This document shows positions 1-5,461 of a stretch of DNA of 6,052 nt, in pieces. Source of the stretch: an uncultured Clostridia bacterium (GTDB lineage Bacteria; Bacillota; Clostridia; Oscillospirales; Ruminococcaceae); assembly GCA_937894185.1 (NCBI GenBank), contig CALCSA010000447.1, positions 1-6,052 on the forward strand. Direction: 5' to 3'. The stretch's first letter is position 1. Each line of letters begins with the position of its first letter. The translations under genes and the position numbers were made by a program. The notes beneath the pieces were generated by a model that was given only the letters and a program-made list of their open reading frames with translations, did no database searches and was not told the DNA's origin.

Positions 1-332
1 CCCACATGAACACAGGCCGCCAGCCATTCTTTATCCTTTACCACGGAGCCTAAGATCAGCAGCAGTGCGGCAAACATGACGAGAATGCCCAGAAAAGCGC
101 AGGTGATCAACCGGGACGAAAAATCGGACCGAAAATCGATGGCCCGGATATTGTTGAAGGTGAGCACCGGAAGAAACAGCTTGAAGCACAGGGCCGAAAG
201 CCTCTTGCTGGTCTCCGCGTCCACCGTCTTTCTCCACCGGACAAAGATTCCCACAGCCATACACAGCACCACCGGGAGGGTGGCGTTGATGCTGAATAAA
301 AAAATATCCAAGAATCCCATCGCCTTTCTCAT
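1..332 (-). CDS. AEC (auxin efflux carrier) family transporter, N-terminal part, cut by the left edge
   Basis: Only the first 110 codons are present; the gene continues past base 1. Reading right to left from ATG at 332, the protein begins MRKAMGFLDIFLFSINATLP and is strongly hydrophobic. Likely membrane segments are at residues 9-31, 45-62 and 77-97. The block NATLPVVLCMAVGIF, then a short basic loop (VRWRK), then LCFKLFLPVLTFNNI is the usual N-terminal pattern of AEC/Mem_trans (PF03547) permeases. Family members are inner-membrane carriers for organic acids such as malate, or related anions; the substrate cannot be read from this fragment. An in-frame TGA lies at 338-336, so the start must be 332, TTG at 335 or ATG at 320 (residue 5). 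No strong Shine-Dalgarno site decides: a weak GGAC precedes 332 and AGAAAGG sits very close to 320. A promoter candidate lies just upstream (385-357). The family call is confident, the exact start is not. Confidence 0.82.
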   Translation of the reverse strand, partial: MRKAMGFLDIFLFSINATLPVVLCMAVGIFVRWRKTVDAETSKRLSALCFKLFLPVLTFNNIRAIDFRSDFSSRLITCAFLGILVMFAALLLILGSVVKDKEWLAACVHV

Positions 333-356
333 CAATCAGTCCAACAGCCCACCGCT

Positions 357-385
357 ATGGTACCCAAAACAAAAGGTCTTGTCAA
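357..385 (-). promoter_or_regulatory. Sigma-A-type promoter for the AEC transporter gene
   Basis: On the minus strand a perfect -35 box TTGACA (385-380) is followed by a 17-nt spacer and a -10-like TACCAT (362-357, 4 of 6 consensus bases). Transcription would start near 350, giving a leader of about 18 nt. The -35 box lies inside the hairpin that ends the preceding AI-2E gene. The -35 and spacing are strong, the -10 is mediocre. Confidence 0.5.
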
Positions 386-405
386 TTCCATCATCAACAA
401 GACCT
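365..405 (-). terminator. Rho-independent terminator after the AI-2E transporter gene
   Basis: A perfect 9-bp stem pairs AGGTCTTGT with ACAAGACCT (arms 374-382 and 397-405) around a 14-nt loop. Read on the minus strand, the second arm runs straight into TTTTGTTTT (374-366), the U-rich tail expected of an intrinsic terminator. The stem begins about 20 nt past the AI-2E stop codon. The loop is long, so efficiency may be partial. Confidence 0.7.
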
Positions 406-425
406 CAAAAGCAACAAGGCAAACA

Positions 426-1634
426 CTATTTAATCCGGGGATTTTTGGAAGAAGCGTAGTCCCATGTGTTGGAGGATTCCCCCTTGCGCTCCAGCAAAAA
501 GGCGATGAACCGCCGGGATAAAGAGTAGATAATAGCAAAGAGAGGCACACCAATGAACATTCCCACCATGCCCAGCAGGCCGCTGAACAGCATGATGGAG
601 AAGATAACCCAAAAGGCGGAAAGGCCAATGCTGTCCCCGAGAATTTTTGGTCCCAGAATATTGCCGTCAAACTGCTGGAGCACCAAAATAAAGATCAGGA
701 ACCACAGCGCCTGTATGGGGTTGGTGATGGCGATAATAATGGCGCCGGGAATGGCTCCCAGAAAGGGTCCAAAATAAGGGATCACATTGGTGACTCCCAC
801 AATAAAGCTAATGAGCACCGCAAAGGGCAGCCGCAGGATGCTCATGCCAATAAAACAGAGCACGCCGATGATCAAAGAATCGATCACCTTGCCCAGCACA
901 AAGCCGTTGAGGATGCGGTTGGCGTCCAAAGCAATATCGGCAATGAGGCGGTAGGCTCGGTCGGAGGTGAAGGCCCGCAGGGTCTTGTTCAGTTGGGCAA
1001 AGAGCTTTTCCCGGTCCATCAGCAGGTAGATGGAGACGATAATGCCCAAAAATAGGTTGGCGATGGAAGCGGTCACTCGTTGGGTGGCGCTGAGCACTCC
1101 CGGCAGCAGGGTATAAAAGTATTCGCTGGCGCCGGCGGCCAGGTTCCGCAGGGAATCCAGCATCCGGGAAAGAATGTCGATCAGCATAATCTCCAGCTCA
1201 GAGCCCTCGCCAAAGCTTGCAATAAAGCTGGTGATGTTGCTGTACAGCTTTTCCAGCGCCTTAAAGTAAACCTGCAGGTTGTTGTGGATGCTCTGGATGC
1301 TGGCGAAAATCTGAGGCACCACCAAAGCGGAAAAAAGCCCCACAAAGGTGAAGGCCAGCAGGTAGGTGAACACAAGTCCTACCATGCGCCGGGTGACAGG
1401 CTTCATTTTAAAGCGGGACAGCAAACGCTCTTCCAGAAAGCGGAGCAGAGGGTTGAGGAGAAAGGCAAAGACGATGCCGTTGATGATGGGCTGCAAATAT
1501 CCTGCCACCCTGCGCAGAAAGCCCCCCACTATCTCAAGGTTTTTAAATCCCTCGTTGAAGATGATGCCGCAGATAATGACCAGCAGGGCATAGATGGCGA
1601 TGGTGGTATATTTGTCGTTGCGTTGGAATTTCAT
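426..1634 (-). CDS. AI-2E family transporter (PF01594 permease)
   Basis: This 402-residue integral membrane protein has the layout of the AI-2E/YtvI/PerM family. Membrane segments are likely at about residues 10-28, 46-64 and 84-106. A soluble, helical stretch follows (about 110-185), then several hydrophobic segments from 188 to 380. The conserved C-terminal block is clear: GKVIDSLIIG at 248-257, VGVTNVIPYFGPFLGAIPGA at 279-298, LQQFDGNILGPKILG at 319-333 and GMFIGVPLFA at 358-367. The family was named after an autoinducer-2 exporter, but other members act as Na+/H+ antiporters or are uncharacterised, so signal export should not be assumed. The start at 1634 is well supported by GAGGAG about 6 nt upstream. 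The gene begins 69 nt after the ABC-F stop with no clear terminator between, so co-transcription is plausible. A hairpin terminator follows at 405-365. The hydrophilic tail (from about 383) is ordinary for the family. Confidence 0.93.
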   Translation of the reverse strand: MKFQRNDKYTTIAIYALLVIICGIIFNEGFKNLEIVGGFLRRVAGYLQPIINGIVFAFLLNPLLRFLEERLLSRFKMKPVTRRMVGLVFTYLLAFTFVGLFSALVVPQIFASIQSIHNNLQVYFKALEKLYSNITSFIASFGEGSELEIMLIDILSRMLDSLRNLAAGASEYFYTLLPGVLSATQRVTASIANLFLGIIVSIYLLMDREKLFAQLNKTLRAFTSDRAYRLIADIALDANRILNGFVLGKVIDSLIIGVLCFIGMSILRLPFAVLISFIVGVTNVIPYFGPFLGAIPGAIIIAITNPIQALWFLIFILVLQQFDGNILGPKILGDSIGLSAFWVIFSIMLFSGLLGMVGMFIGVPLFAIIYSLSRRFIAFLLERKGESSNTWDYASSKNPRIK

Positions 1635-1703
1635 GGGTTCTCCTCATCTCCGCCCCATGGCTCGGCCCCTTAAAGAGGCTTGTTCGGCTCGCAGGCGTAT
1701 TTT

Positions 1704-3611
1704 TTAGCTTTCCTCAAGAAGGTGGGACCAGCGGGACAGCGCATCGTCGTGGGCGGTTCGGCTTTCCTCCAAGGCGTCGCAGGTCTGCTGCAGCAGCAGA
1801 TAGTCGGCGGTGACCTCGGGGTTTGAGATTTCCCCCTCCAGCCGGGTGATCTCCGCCTCCAAAGCCTCGATCTCCTGCTCCAGAAGGGAAATCTCAAGGC
1901 GGCGGGCCGCATCCTGACTGCGCTGCTTTTTGCCCCGGTAAGAGGAGGATTCTTTGGCAGGCTGTTCGGGCTGTTGCCCCCGGTCGTGGGAGGGTTGAGC
2001 GCTTTTCCCAGCCAGATAACTGTCGTAGTTGCCTTTGTAAATCTGTATCCCATCGGCGTGCATCTCGGCAATTTTATCGGGGAATTTGTTGAGAAGATAC
2101 CGGTCGTGAGAGACTACCAGCAAGGTTCCGGTATAGTCCTGCAGGGCCTTGTCCAGCGCCTCCTTGGAGGCAAGGTCCAGATGATTGGTGGGCTCGTCCA
2201 TCACCAGCACGTTGCCGCAGCGCAGGGTGAGGATGGCAAACTTCAGCTTGGCACGCTCCCCGCCGGAAAGCTCCCCCACTTTTTTGTAAACAGCTTCTCC
2301 CGTCAGGCCCATGCTTCCCAGAACGGAGCGCAGTTCCAGCTCGGTTTTTTGGGGGAATCGGTCCCACAACTCGTCCAGAGCGCTTTTGGAGGAATGAAGC
2401 CCAAACTCCTCCTGCTCGAAGTAGCTTACCTCGGTGTTGACTCCCCACTCAATGGTTCCCGATTGAGGAATCGTCTGCCCCACCAGCGCCGTGAGGAAGG
2501 TGGTCTTTCCGATGCCGTTGGCCCCCACCAAGGCGATTTTTTCTCCCCGGGTGACTTCTAAATCCACACCGGAGCAGAGGGTGCGCCGCTCCATCCCCCC
2601 GCCGACGCAAAGGCTTAGGTTTTCCACCTGCAGCACATCCTTGACAGGCTCTCTGCGGTAGGTGAACCGCAGCTTGGGTGGCCGGGCCGGGGGACGGGGC
2701 CGCTCCACCCGATCTATTTTTTCCAAAGTCTTGCGGCGGGATTGTGCCCGGGCGGTGGTGGAGGCCCGCACAATGTTCCGGGCGATGAACTCCTCCATCT
2801 CCTCAATCTGCCGCTGCTGAATCTCCCACTCCTTTTGCCGCCGCTCTACCCGTTCTTCCTTGAGGAGGACGTACCGGCTGTAGTTGCCGGGATAAACCGA
2901 CAGCTCGTGGCATTCCACCTCCCAGATGCAGCTGCAGATTTTATCCAGAAAGTAGCGGTCGTGGGAGACCACCAGCAATGCCCCCTTGTAGCTGAGGAGA
3001 TAATCTTCCAGCCAGTTTAGGGTGCGGAAATCCAGATGGTTGGTGGGTTCGTCCAAAATGAGAAGCTCCGGCTGTTCCAACAGCAGCTTGCAAATGGCCA
3101 GCCGGGTTTTTTCCCCGCCGGAAAGCACCTCCACCGGGGTCTGGGGGTCGGTGTCGGCAAAGCCCATTCCCGAAAGAATGGTGCGGATTTTGACATCAAT
3201 GAGGTAGCCGTCCCGCTGCTCGAACAGCCCCTGCAGATGGGCGTACCGGGCAGTCAGCTCTGGGTAGGAGGCATCCTGCACCGGGGTTTTGGCAATGCGC
3301 TGTTCCAGCAAGCGCAGCTCTTGCTCTGCTTCCAGCAAGGGGGCAAAGACCGAGCGCATCTCCTCCAGAATCGTGTTGCCGGAAAAAAGGCCGCTGTTTT
3401 GCCGCAAAAAGCCAAAGGTTTTATCGGCCCGGGAAATGGTGCCGCCATCGGGCTCCAAATCCCCGTACAGAATGTTGAGTAAGGTAGTTTTTCCCGCTCC
3501 GTTGCGGCCGATCAGGCCGATGCGGTCGGTGTCTTCGATGCGGGTGCTCACCCCCTGCAGAACGGGGGAGGCTCCATAGCTTTTTTCAATATTTTCCAGA
3601 GAGATGATCAT
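1704..3611 (-). CDS. ABC-F family ATPase, YdiF-like (ribosome-associated)
   Basis: The 635-residue protein has two ATP-binding cassettes and no membrane segment. This marks an ABC-F protein, which acts on the ribosome and is not a transporter. Domain 1: Walker A GRNGAGKT at 35-42, signature LSGGEKTR at 163-170, Walker B ending in DEPTNHLD at 187-194, switch SHDRY at 216-220. The charged linker at about 246-310 (helical, containing RASTTARAQSRRK) is the P-site-tRNA-interacting motif region. Domain 2: GANGIGKT at 363-370, LSGGERAK at 448-455, DEPTNHLD at 472-479, SHDRY at 501-505. A coiled-coil C-terminal domain (about 563-625, heptads rich in E and L) completes the plan and, with the length, matches Bacillus YdiF closely. 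Both catalytic glutamates (188, 473) are intact. Family members enter the E site of stalled ribosomes; some give antibiotic resistance, but nothing here shows that. ATG at 3611 has GGAG 6 nt upstream. The leader holds a hairpin and a 29-codon ORF overlapping this start. Confidence 0.94.
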   Translation of the reverse strand: MIISLENIEKSYGASPVLQGVSTRIEDTDRIGLIGRNGAGKTTLLNILYGDLEPDGGTISRADKTFGFLRQNSGLFSGNTILEEMRSVFAPLLEAEQELRLLEQRIAKTPVQDASYPELTARYAHLQGLFEQRDGYLIDVKIRTILSGMGFADTDPQTPVEVLSGGEKTRLAICKLLLEQPELLILDEPTNHLDFRTLNWLEDYLLSYKGALLVVSHDRYFLDKICSCIWEVECHELSVYPGNYSRYVLLKEERVERRQKEWEIQQRQIEEMEEFIARNIVRASTTARAQSRRKTLEKIDRVERPRPPARPPKLRFTYRREPVKDVLQVENLSLCVGGGMERRTLCSGVDLEVTRGEKIALVGANGIGKTTFLTALVGQTIPQSGTIEWGVNTEVSYFEQEEFGLHSSKSALDELWDRFPQKTELELRSVLGSMGLTGEAVYKKVGELSGGERAKLKFAILTLRCGNVLVMDEPTNHLDLASKEALDKALQDYTGTLLVVSHDRYLLNKFPDKIAEMHADGIQIYKGNYDSYLAGKSAQPSHDRGQQPEQPAKESSSYRGKKQRSQDAARRLEISLLEQEIEALEAEITRLEGEISNPEVTADYLLLQQTCDALEESRTAHDDALSRWSHLLEES

Positions 3612-3697
3612 AAAGGCTCCGTTCGATGTCTTGAGATATTACTGTGATACTCGCCGTGCTTCCGATATAAGTCATTCGCTGCCGGATAGGCCGTCAT
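3608..3697 (-). other. Possible 29-codon leader ORF overlapping the ABC-F start
   Basis: On the minus strand an ATG at 3697 opens a 29-codon frame whose TGA (3610-3608) overlaps the ABC-F ATG (3611-3609) as ATGA, the arrangement typical of translational coupling. The predicted peptide is basic and hydrophilic, contains LYRKHGEYHSNI, and matches no family I know. A weak AGG at 3707-3705 lies 7 nt before the ATG, inside one arm of an inverted repeat (3699-3729). The frame stays open upstream to an ATG at 3871, but that extension would run through the thioredoxin terminator, so the short version is the only plausible one. It may be a regulatory leader peptide or chance; translation is unproven. 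Confidence 0.25.
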
Positions 3698-3698
3698 A

Positions 3699-3729
3699 GG
3701 TTGACCTGCAATGGGGCAAATGGTCAACC
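3699..3729 (-). promoter_or_regulatory. Hairpin in the ABC-F leader
   Basis: A perfect 8-bp inverted repeat (GGTTGACC and GGTCAACC) with a 15-nt loop lies about 90 nt upstream of the ABC-F start. No U-run follows, so it is not an intrinsic terminator. It ends one base before the ATG of the possible leader ORF and would cover that ORF's weak ribosome site. Each arm is also close to TTGAC-type sequence, so a protein-binding site is an alternative. The rest of the 295-nt gap (3612-3906) holds the thioredoxin terminator; I see no convincing promoter for the ABC-F gene in it. Confidence 0.35.
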
Positions 3730-3844
3730 CACCAAAGGCGCAGGCGAATACCCGCCCCTCGAAACTCCTGATGTGTTCTGGTTCTGTGTCTATATAGTGG
3801 GGAATAGGCGGTGTTTTGCTGCGTACTTCCCCTGCAGGCAGATG

Positions 3845-3882
3845 AAAACGAGGGAGGGGACTGCCGCCCACTCCCTCGTTTT
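3845..3882 (-). terminator. Strong rho-independent terminator after the thioredoxin gene
   Basis: A perfect 12-bp stem pairs AAAACGAGGGAG (3845-3856) with CTCCCTCGTTTT (3871-3882); three further G-C pairs can form inside it past one bulged base. On the minus strand the hairpin begins 24 nt past the thioredoxin stop and ends in TTTT. Because the A- and T-runs mirror each other it could work in both directions. It separates the redox pair from the ABC-F gene. Confidence 0.85.
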
Positions 3883-3906
3883 GCTGCGTCGCTGTTTGTT
3901 TGGTGG

Positions 3907-4218
3907 CTAGATATGGGCCTTGATGGTGCCCAACACCTTGTCCTTGGGCTGCACCCCAACCATCTGGGTGACAGGCTTCCCCTTTTGAAAGAGAATGATG
4001 GTGGGGATGCTGGCAATGCCGTACTTGGTGGCCAGATCGGGATGATCGTCAATGTTGAGCTTGGCAAACTCCACCTGACCGTCCAGCTCGTCGGAAAGAT
4101 CTTCCAGCACCGGGGCGAACACCCTGCAGGGCATGCACCAGGGGGCCCAAAAATCCACCAGAGTGGGGGTTTCTCCTTCTATTAAAGTGAGAAAAGAATC
4201 GTGACTCAGTTCCAGCAT
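3907..4218 (-). CDS. trxA: Thioredoxin with a WCMPC active site
   Basis: This 103-residue cytosolic protein has the full thioredoxin fold and the usual family length. Seen in the sequence: VDFWAPWCMPC at 21-31 with redox cysteines C28 and C31, the buried aspartate D22, the cis-proline loop SIPT at 70-73 (P72), and glycines G80 and G88 in the last strands. It would reduce protein disulfides and pass electrons to enzymes such as reductases and peroxidases. The active site is CMPC where canonical thioredoxins have CGPC; the residue between the cysteines tunes redox potential and partner choice. No signal peptide is present. The gene lies 110 nt downstream of the flavin thioredoxin reductase on the same strand, so the two are almost certainly partners. 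It has its own promoter candidate (4307-4279) and a strong terminator. ATG at 4218 is preceded by GGGAGG about 10 nt upstream. Glutaredoxin-like function is unlikely given the Trx motifs. Confidence 0.93.
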   Translation of the reverse strand: MLELSHDSFLTLIEGETPTLVDFWAPWCMPCRVFAPVLEDLSDELDGQVEFAKLNIDDHPDLATKYGIASIPTIILFQKGKPVTQMVGVQPKDKVLGTIKAHI

Positions 4219-4278
4219 ATTAATACGTCCTCCCTTAACGTTGGGGTATCGCCTTTAATGAGGAAAGGGGATGTTTTT

Positions 4279-4307
4279 AGTATACCCAGATTTTGTCGTT
4301 ATTGCAA
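4279..4307 (-). promoter_or_regulatory. Sigma-A-type promoter for the thioredoxin gene
   Basis: On the minus strand TTGCAA (4307-4302, 4 of 6 matches to TTGACA) and TATACT (4284-4279, 5 of 6 matches to TATAAT) are separated by exactly 17 nt. The predicted start is near 4272, giving a leader of about 54 nt. Thioredoxin could therefore be expressed alone as well as by read-through from the reductase gene, whose stop is only 22 nt upstream of the -35 box. Confidence 0.6.
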
Positions 4308-4328
4308 GAAAGGTTGCGGTTTCTTTGA

Positions 4329-5195
4329 CTACTGCTCCGCCGCCTTGCGATCCAGATGGGTGGTGGCGGAAAGAGCCGCTGTCTGGCCCTGACCGGCCGC
4401 CCGCATCAGCTGATGGGGTTTGCCGGTGCAGTCTCCGGCGGCAAAGCAGCCGGGAAGGTTGGTCTGCATGTCGGAATCCACCACAATGAAGCCGTTTTCC
4501 ACCTGAATCCCCGGAACCAGAGAGGAGGGGGCAATGCTTTCCCGCAGCAGGAACACACCATCTACAGGGATGGTTTCGGTTTTAGTCTTTAAGGCCTCCA
4601 CTTTTTTGTCGCCGAGGATTTCCATTGGAGGGCCGGTGAGGAGGTGGATATCCTCCCGCAGAGTTTGGGAGGATTTGCGCACCGGCAAATAGTATACCGT
4701 TCCGGCCAGTTCAGCCACAAAGTTGGCTTCCAGAACCGCTTCGTCGCTCCAGCCCACCACCGCCACCGTCTTGCCCCGGTAAAGGGGAGCGTCACAGGTG
4801 GCACAATAGCCTACCCCACGGCCCAACAGCCGCTCTTCACCCGGCAAAAGTCTGGCGGGAGCGGTTCCTGTCGCCAGAATAATGGTGGAAGCCTCGTAAG
4901 TATGTTTGCCCGCTGCCACCGAAAAATAGTCCCCCATGGGATAAACCATGTTGACCTGATCGGTGTGCAGCTTGATGTTCATATCGTCCAGATGATCCCG
5001 GTACCGCTGCTGCAGCTCCCGGCCGGAAATGCCGGGCAGGCCCAGATAATTGTCGATGCGGGGTGCGGTTTCCAGCTTGATGCTCAGGTTTTCGTTGCCG
5101 AACAGCAGAAAGCTTTTGCCCCGGATGGACAGGTTGACCGCTGCCTCCAGACCGGCGGGGCCGCTTCCTACAATAATACAGTCATATCGGTTCAT
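4329..5195 (-). CDS. trxB: Flavin thioredoxin reductase lacking the usual NADPH site, probably ferredoxin-dependent (FFTR-like)
   Basis: This 288-residue flavoprotein would reduce the neighbouring thioredoxin. Seen: the N-terminal FAD dinucleotide motif GSGPAG at 10-15, ATG motif ILATGTAPA at 106-114, redox centre CATC at 131-134 in the family context YCATCDAPLYRGK, and the C-terminal FAD block PGCFAAGDC at 248-256 followed by QLMRAAGQGQTAA. What is missing is the pyridine-nucleotide site: the second Rossmann motif reads GWSDEA (148-153) in place of GGGxSA, and the basic HRRxxxRA motif is replaced by LPVRKSSQ (170-177). The protein is also shorter than NADPH-type TrxB (about 310-320). These losses match the pyridine-nucleotide-independent, ferredoxin-linked reductases (FFTR) described from Clostridium. 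The donor is an inference. The symbol trxB is the customary name for the fold. ATG at 5195 has GGAG 7 nt upstream. A palindrome over its promoter region (5214-5231) hints at repression. It is divergent from the GH25 gene. Confidence 0.88.
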   Translation of the reverse strand: MNRYDCIIVGSGPAGLEAAVNLSIRGKSFLLFGNENLSIKLETAPRIDNYLGLPGISGRELQQRYRDHLDDMNIKLHTDQVNMVYPMGDYFSVAAGKHTYEASTIILATGTAPARLLPGEERLLGRGVGYCATCDAPLYRGKTVAVVGWSDEAVLEANFVAELAGTVYYLPVRKSSQTLREDIHLLTGPPMEILGDKKVEALKTKTETIPVDGVFLLRESIAPSSLVPGIQVENGFIVVDSDMQTNLPGCFAAGDCTGKPHQLMRAAGQGQTAALSATTHLDRKAAEQ

Positions 5196-5213
5196 AACGG
5201 TACTCCAATTCCT

Positions 5214-5231
5214 TATAAGTAGTCACTTATA
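5214..5231. promoter_or_regulatory. Palindromic operator-like site at the reductase promoter
   Basis: The inverted repeat TATAAGT-AGTC-ACTTATA has perfect 7-bp arms and a 4-nt centre. On the minus strand one arm contains TATAAG (5231-5226), a 5-of-6 match to a -10 box, and the other arm ends a few bases before the GGAG ribosome site of the reductase gene. No good -35 box is found at normal spacing (TTCACA at 5251-5246 is only 14 nt away). The dyad has the size of a homodimeric repressor site (MarR/HxlR-like), but no regulator is encoded in the window. Confidence 0.4.
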
Positions 5232-5369
5232 TTTTATGTAGAAGTTGTGAACGAGGCTTTAAGTATGTCTGAACAAATATGACAGATTTCGCCAAAGGGG
5301 AAGAAAAAGGTTCTTTCCTGCCACTAAATGTTTAGAATGTATGGCATTTTATTCCTTGCGGTTGTCGTC

Positions 5370-5409
5370 TTGCTTCCTTGGGGGAGTTTTGCTATACTGG
5401 TGGTATAAT
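5370..5409 (+). promoter_or_regulatory. Promoter region of the GH25 lysozyme gene, two overlapping -10 candidates
   Basis: TGGTATAAT at 5401-5409 is a perfect extended -10 element (TG, one base, TATAAT) with no good -35 at 16-18 nt. Eleven bases upstream, TATACT (5393-5398) is spaced exactly 17 nt from TTGCTT (5370-5375). Either would give a leader of about 45-60 nt. The remaining divergent gap (5232-5369) is AT-rich and shows nothing else I can name. Confidence 0.6.
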
Positions 5410-5449
5410 ATGGCTGTAAAAATGGTCGAGGACTGTCAATTTTTCGTTT

Positions 5450-5455
5450 GGGAGG
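5450..5455 (+). promoter_or_regulatory. Ribosome binding site of the GH25 gene
   Basis: GGGAGG lies 6 nt before the ATG at 5462. This strong site fixes the start, which also places a complete signal peptide at the N-terminus. Confidence 0.8.
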
Positions 5456-5461
5456 CCGTAC

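Noticed and set aside
1080..1673. Plus-strand ORF of 197 codons
   Set aside because: It lies antisense to the AI-2E transporter gene, has no ribosome site or recognisable domain, and its composition (many Q, H, G) is that of a mirror frame of a GC-biased gene.
1974..2561. Plus-strand ORF of 195 codons
   Set aside because: It is antisense to the second ATPase domain and C-terminal part of the ABC-F gene, whose motifs are all intact on the minus strand.
3612..3844. T-box, riboswitch or tRNA in the gap upstream of the ABC-F gene
   Set aside because: I saw no T-box AGGGTGG-type core, no tRNA cloverleaf and no recognised riboswitch motif; only the short hairpin stands out.
3698..3871. Upstream extension of the ABC-F leader ORF to an ATG at 3871
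   Set aside because: The extension would begin inside the thioredoxin terminator hairpin and translate through structured intergenic DNA; no ribosome site supports it.
4305..4327. Hairpin AAGAAA/TTTCTT at the end of the reductase gene as a terminator
   Set aside because: The stem is only six A/T-rich pairs, overlaps the stop-codon-proximal bases and the thioredoxin -35 box, and has no U-run after it, so it is too weak to call.
4644..5222. Plus-strand ORF of 192 codons
   Set aside because: It is fully antisense to the thioredoxin reductase gene and shows no domain signature.
5418..5444. AAAAAT/ATTTTT inverted repeat in the GH25 leader as a terminator or riboswitch
   Set aside because: Only the A/T arms pair cleanly, the interior does not fold well, and no known riboswitch core is present.
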